A stretch of DNA of 64,000 bases from an uncultured Clostridia bacterium. Lineage in GTDB: Bacteria; Bacillota; Clostridia; TANB77; CAG-508. The notes beneath the pieces are model-generated. The model ran no database searches and was not told where the DNA came from. It saw only the letters and a list, made by a program, of their open reading frames with translations. Positions 60,382-64,000 of the stretch are shown in pieces; the first letter of the stretch is position 1; the number at the start of each line of letters is the position of its first letter. The stretch lies in the NCBI GenBank assembly GCA_944391745.1, contig CALXUS010000005.1, forward strand, positions 1 through 64,000. Reading direction: 5' to 3'. A program made the translations under genes and the position numbers.

Positions 60382-62715
60382 ATGGGTAAAATAGTTTTAC
60401 TAGATGATTTGACAATAAATCAAATTGCAGCTGGTGAAGTTATAGAAAGACCGGCATCAGTTGTTAAGGAATTAGTAGAAAATTCAATAGATGCAGGAGC
60501 AAAGAACATTACTGTAGAAATAAAAAATGGAGGAATTTCCTATATAAGAATTACAGATGATGGAAGTGGTATTATGCCAGATGATATGGAAATTGCTTTT
60601 GAACGTCATGCAACAAGTAAGATACGTAAAGCAGATGACTTAGATACAGTAAAATCTATGGGGTTCCGTGGTGAAGCTTTAGCTAGTATTGCAGCTATTG
60701 CTAAAGTAGAAATGGTTTCAAGAACTGAACAAAATGATATAGGATATAAAATTGAATTACAAGGTGGAGATATTATTGATGAACATGAAGAGGGTTGCCC
60801 AAAGGGAACATCAATAACAGTAAAAGAGTTATTTTATAATACACCAGTTAGATATAAATTTTTAAAAAAGGATTTTACCGAAACAGGATATATAGAAGAT
60901 GCAATTACCAGAATAGCTTTAGCAAATCCTAGTGTATCAATTAAATTAATTAGTATGGGAAAAATTTCAATTCAAACTACCGGTAGTGGAAAATTAGAGG
61001 ATGTAATTTACAATATATTTGGTAAAGAGATAGCACAGAATTTATTACCAGTAGATTATGAATATGAAGATATGAAAGTGACAGGAGTAATTGGAAAGCC
61101 TTCTATTGCTCGTTCAAATAGATCTAATCAGCTATTTTTTGTTAATAAAAGATTTATAAAAGATAAAACATTAACAAGTGCAGCTGAGCAAGGATTTAAG
61201 GGACTATTAACAATAGGGAAACATGCATTTTTAGTATTAAATATAGAAATGGATCCAAAGAAAGTTGATGTAAATGTTCATCCAACAAAACTAGAAGTTA
61301 GGTTTCAAGAGGAAGGAAAAGTATTTAAGGCTGTTTACAATAGTATAAAACAAGCTTTACTAAAGTATGACTTAGTTCCTTCTCCAGATAAAGACTTTAA
61401 TAATTCAACACCTAATGACATATTAAAAAGTGTAAATAAAAACCAAAATTTGTTTTCTACAAAAGTAGAAGTAGAAAATGAAAAAATAGAAAAGGAAGAA
61501 AGCAAAAGCAATACTGAAAATAATATACCTAAATATAGTGAATTTAGAAACACTGTAAGTGGATTAGATGCTGAAACAAGAAGAAAATTTATAGATGAAT
61601 TGACAAATACTAAATCTCCAGAGGAAATAGGAGAAAAATTAGCAGATATGACAAAAGCTCTTATGGATAAAAAAGTTACTGAAGAGAGTAATGAGTCTTC
61701 TGAAAGTGTAAAAGAAACTGAAAATAGTGAGTATAAAATAGAAAATACTGAAAATTTAAAAAGTAATAATGATGAAACTTCAGATAATGTTGAAATTGAA
61801 GAGAAAAATCAAAATGTAGAGCTTGAAAATAGTCAAAATGAAAATATTAGTGCTGAAAATGAAAAACTATCTGAAGCAAATGAAGTATTAGATAATGAAA
61901 ATAGAGAAGCAAGTGTAGAAAAAGTTGAGGATAGTAATCAAGTAACAAAAGCTGATGAATCTCAAAAAGATGATGAGCAAACATTTGAAGAAATGTATAA
62001 AAAGCTCTTTGGAAGGGATATAAGCGAAGCCAAAAAAGAGTATCAAGAAAAATTAGAAGAGGAAAACGAGAAAAATCCTTTATCTCCTATAACTGGTGAA
62101 GAAATTTCTATGTTTGAACAAGAAGGTGTTGATAATAACCCACCTTATAAATTTATAGGAATAGCTTTTAAAACATATATAATTTTAACAATGGGAGACG
62201 ATTTATATATACTTGATCAACATGCAGCACATGAAAGAATAATGTATGAAAAAGTAAAAGCTAATTATTATAGTGATAGTAATAAAGATTGCCAATTAAT
62301 GCTCTTACCAGATATTATAAAATTAAGCACTAGAGAAATGGGAATATTTAAAGATAATAAAGAAATGTTTAATAGAGCAGGTTTTGCAGTAGAAGAGTTT
62401 GGAGATAATACTGTTAAATTAACAGGTGTTCCAGAATTTTGCTTAGATTTTGATACTCAGGAACTATTCCTAGAAACTTTAGATGAAATTAATACTGTAG
62501 CAAGGACAGCTAAGCAGGAATTAGAAAATAAGTTTTTAGCTACTGTTGCATGTAAGGCAGCTGTAAAAGCAAAAATGGCTTTAACTAAAGAAGAAGTAGA
62601 TAGTTTAATGAATCAATTATTAAAATTACCAAATCCATTTACATGTCCTCATGGAAGACCTACAGTAATTAAAATGTCTAAAACTGATATAGAAAAGAAA
62701 TTTTCTAGAAGATAA
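60382..62715 (+). CDS. mutL: DNA mismatch repair protein MutL
   Basis: Mismatch-repair ATPase. The 777-residue product has the GHKL ATPase domain with IAAGEVIERPASVVKELVENSIDAGA, DDGSGI, GFRGEALASI (about 10-105) and the transducer with VDVNVHPTKLEVRF. The C-terminal domain (about 590-777) has the endonuclease motif DQHAAHERIMYEK and the zinc-type motifs ACKAAVKAK and CPHGRPT. Between them is an unusually long linker (about 335-590) made of acidic Asn/Glu-rich low-complexity sequence. GAAAGGAATG precedes the ATG. mutS is not in the window; miaA follows. Confidence 0.96.
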   Translation: MGKIVLLDDLTINQIAAGEVIERPASVVKELVENSIDAGAKNITVEIKNGGISYIRITDDGSGIMPDDMEIAFERHATSKIRKADDLDTVKSMGFRGEALASIAAIAKVEMVSRTEQNDIGYKIELQGGDIIDEHEEGCPKGTSITVKELFYNTPVRYKFLKKDFTETGYIEDAITRIALANPSVSIKLISMGKISIQTTGSGKLEDVIYNIFGKEIAQNLLPVDYEYEDMKVTGVIGKPSIARSNRSNQLFFVNKRFIKDKTLTSAAEQGFKGLLTIGKHAFLVLNIEMDPKKVDVNVHPTKLEVRFQEEGKVFKAVYNSIKQALLKYDLVPSPDKDFNNSTPNDILKSVNKNQNLFSTKVEVENEKIEKEESKSNTENNIPKYSEFRNTVSGLDAETRRKFIDELTNTKSPEEIGEKLADMTKALMDKKVTEESNESSESVKETENSEYKIENTENLKSNNDETSDNVEIEEKNQNVELENSQNENISAENEKLSEANEVLDNENREASVEKVEDSNQVTKADESQKDDEQTFEEMYKKLFGRDISEAKKEYQEKLEEENEKNPLSPITGEEISMFEQEGVDNNPPYKFIGIAFKTYIILTMGDDLYILDQHAAHERIMYEKVKANYYSDSNKDCQLMLLPDIIKLSTREMGIFKDNKEMFNRAGFAVEEFGDNTVKLTGVPEFCLDFDTQELFLETLDEINTVARTAKQELENKFLATVACKAAVKAKMALTKEEVDSLMNQLLKLPNPFTCPHGRPTVIKMSKTDIEKKFSRR

Positions 62716-62817
62716 ATTAATTTAAATTTGAAATTAGACATTATGGTAAAGAATAAAGGTGATTTTATTAATTAAATTTCATAAGAATAAAAATTACTTA
62801 ATAGATATGGAGCAGAG

Positions 62818-63744
62818 ATGGAAAAAAATCAAGTTATAATAATATGTGGACCAACAGCATCAGGAAAAACAAAATTGGGTATTGATTTAGCTAATAGAAT
62901 TAATGGAGAGATTGTCTCAGCTGATTCTATGCAAATATATAAGGACATGACTATTGGAACTGCTAAGCCTACAGATGAAGAAAAAAGTTTGGCAGTACAT
63001 CATTTAGTTGATTTTATCTCTCCTGATAAAAGATATAGTGTAGCAGACTATAAAAAAGATGCTGAAAAGGTTATAGAGGATATTATTTCTAGAGGAAAAA
63101 AAGCTATCATAGTTGGTGGAACAGGATTATATATAAATTCTTTATTATATGGTATAGAATATCCTGATGTTGAAACTGATTTGGATTACAGAAAATTTCT
63201 AGAAGATAGAGTGAAAAAAGAAGGTTTAGAAAAACTATATAATGAAGCAAAGAAAATAGATGAAGAGGCTGTTAATAAAATTAGCATCAATGATAAAAAA
63301 AGAATCTTAAGAATCTTAGAAATATATCATGCTACCGGAAAAACAAAAACACAATTGGAAATTGAATCTAGAAAAGGACCTAAATATGATTATAAATTAT
63401 TTGTTCTTAATATGGATAGAGAGTTATTATATGAAAGAATAAATAAAAGAGTTGATTTAATGATTGAACAAGGGTTAATAGAAGAAGTAAAAAATGTTTT
63501 GAATAAGTATAAAGAATTTCCGACTGCTATGCAAGGGTTAGGATATAAAGAAGTTGTAGAATACCTTAATAATGACATTACAAAAGATGAAATGATCGAA
63601 AAAGTAAAGCAAGAAACAAGAAGATATGCTAAAAGACAAATTACATGGTTTAAATCTTATAAAAATGCTATTTGGTTAGATGCTTTAAATAAAAATAATG
63701 TTAATATAATTATTGAAGAAATTGAAAAACCAAATAATAAATAA
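62818..63744 (+). CDS. miaA: tRNA dimethylallyltransferase
   Basis: Adds dimethylallyl to A37 of tRNAs that read UNN codons. The 308-residue product has the P-loop IICGPTASGKTKLGIDLA (about 7-24), SADSMQIYKDMTIGTAKP, the VGGTGLYINSLLYG segment (about 99-112), and the C-terminal GLGYKEVVEYL and YAKRQITWFK. The mutL-miaA order is conserved in many bacteria. AGCAGAG before the ATG is a weak ribosome site. Confidence 0.96.
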   Translation: MEKNQVIIICGPTASGKTKLGIDLANRINGEIVSADSMQIYKDMTIGTAKPTDEEKSLAVHHLVDFISPDKRYSVADYKKDAEKVIEDIISRGKKAIIVGGTGLYINSLLYGIEYPDVETDLDYRKFLEDRVKKEGLEKLYNEAKKIDEEAVNKISINDKKRILRILEIYHATGKTKTQLEIESRKGPKYDYKLFVLNMDRELLYERINKRVDLMIEQGLIEEVKNVLNKYKEFPTAMQGLGYKEVVEYLNNDITKDEMIEKVKQETRRYAKRQITWFKSYKNAIWLDALNKNNVNIIIEEIEKPNNK

Positions 63745-63756
63745 CGGAGGAAGTAA

Positions 63757-64000
63757 GTGAAAAGAATCACTAAGAAAACCAGGAAAAAAGAAAAGATAAT
63801 TCCGGCAAAAAATAAGCAAAATAATAAAAAAGTCAATAAGAAAAGTTTATTTAAGAAAAAAGATAAAAAAGAAAAAGTAAGTTCAAAGCAAGAAAACAAA
63901 AATTATAAAAATCTTATTTTCGATTATGATAAAGAAAATGAAGAAAATAATAATGCAAAAGAACTAAATGAAAATAAGGTAAATAAAAATAAAGTTGCTA
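63757..64000 (+). CDS. Lys-rich protein, start only
   Basis: An open frame from GTG 63757 to the window end, with GGAGG seven bases upstream. The visible 81 residues are dominated by Lys, Asn and Glu (KRITKKTRKKEKIIPAKNK, KKVNKKSLFKKKDKKEK) and look disordered. It could be the N-terminal tail of a larger protein. No function can be given. Confidence 0.55.
   Translation, partial: MKRITKKTRKKEKIIPAKNKQNNKKVNKKSLFKKKDKKEKVSSKQENKNYKNLIFDYDKENEENNNAKELNENKVNKNKVA

Noticed and set aside
1-64000. CRISPR array or phage block
   Set aside because: No regularly spaced direct repeats and no phage structural, integrase or cas-like genes were seen; the only mobile gene is the IS200 transposase.

Overview
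The window is AT-rich DNA (clearly below one third G+C by eye) from a low-GC, fermentative, endospore-forming Firmicute of the class Clostridia. The evidence is a glmS ribozyme, a tmRNA, sporulation genes (pdaA, yqfC, yqfD), AdhE, MurT/GatD, CdaA, two LPxTG-type wall proteins with a sortase, and short intergenic gaps with consensus sigma-A promoters. No species can be named from the sequence.

Layout. 1-716: an IS200-type transposon. 717-2900: glmS with its ribozyme (minus strand). 2901-5320: ogt, then a membrane-tethered sigma-like factor with a DUF4362 protein. 5380-11930: uvrC, a 34-residue membrane peptide, an rRNA-type methyltransferase behind a long hairpin repeat, an ECF sigma/anti-sigma pair, a CYTH protein and an RluA-type pseudouridine synthase. 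12400-14997: adhE. 15300-24003: an XRE regulator, then a sporulation/housekeeping run pdaA-yqfC-yqfD-unknown-ybeY-dgkA-DUF3048-era-yqzL-recO. 24051-32160: recJ, relA, an MBL hydrolase, hisS, murT, gatD. 32187-39274: acyl-ACP thioesterase, radical SAM protein, tRNA-Gln, ylmH, eno, gtrA, dGTPase. 39394-42865: two fibro-slime wall proteins. 42912-50060: tmRNA, mnmA, cdaA, truA, a Cys-rich membrane protein, mutS2. 50273-57859: two DUF2207 proteins, mtaB, a short alaS, a HIT protein. 57952-64000: sortase, tRNA-His/tRNA-Gln, a phosphoesterase, two tiny Cys-rich peptides, mutL, miaA and an incomplete gene.

The main discovery. Five otherwise healthy genes (yqfD, recJ, an MBL hydrolase, an LPQTG wall protein, a DUF2207 protein) are interrupted by six +1 frame breaks. 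Every break falls at an in-frame CGG codon: skipping the C and reading the next GGN as glycine restores the family sequence each time, including the invariant Gly of the MBL GHT motif and the Gly aligned with an adjacent paralogue. Apart from these six sites I found no in-frame CGG in any host-like gene of the window, although out-of-frame CGG is common. I propose that CGG is an unassigned (or quadruplet CGGN = Gly) codon that triggers +1 frameshifting genome-wide.

The only genes using CGG as ordinary arginine are four stand-alone cassettes (11939-12211, 34096-34551, 36973-37416, 47603-47743). Each has a visibly higher G+C and its own sigma-A promoter, and most have their own terminator hairpin. 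They look recently acquired from an organism with a normal code. They are either the strongest counter-evidence to the hypothesis or genes that the host cannot read properly.

Other unusual features: a dispersed GGGGAC-type hairpin family, one copy of which supplies the C-terminus of TruA; a Shine-Dalgarno sequence exposed in the loop of a perfect hairpin at pdaA; an orphan consensus promoter; a leaderless mtaB; and an AlaRS without its C-terminal domain.
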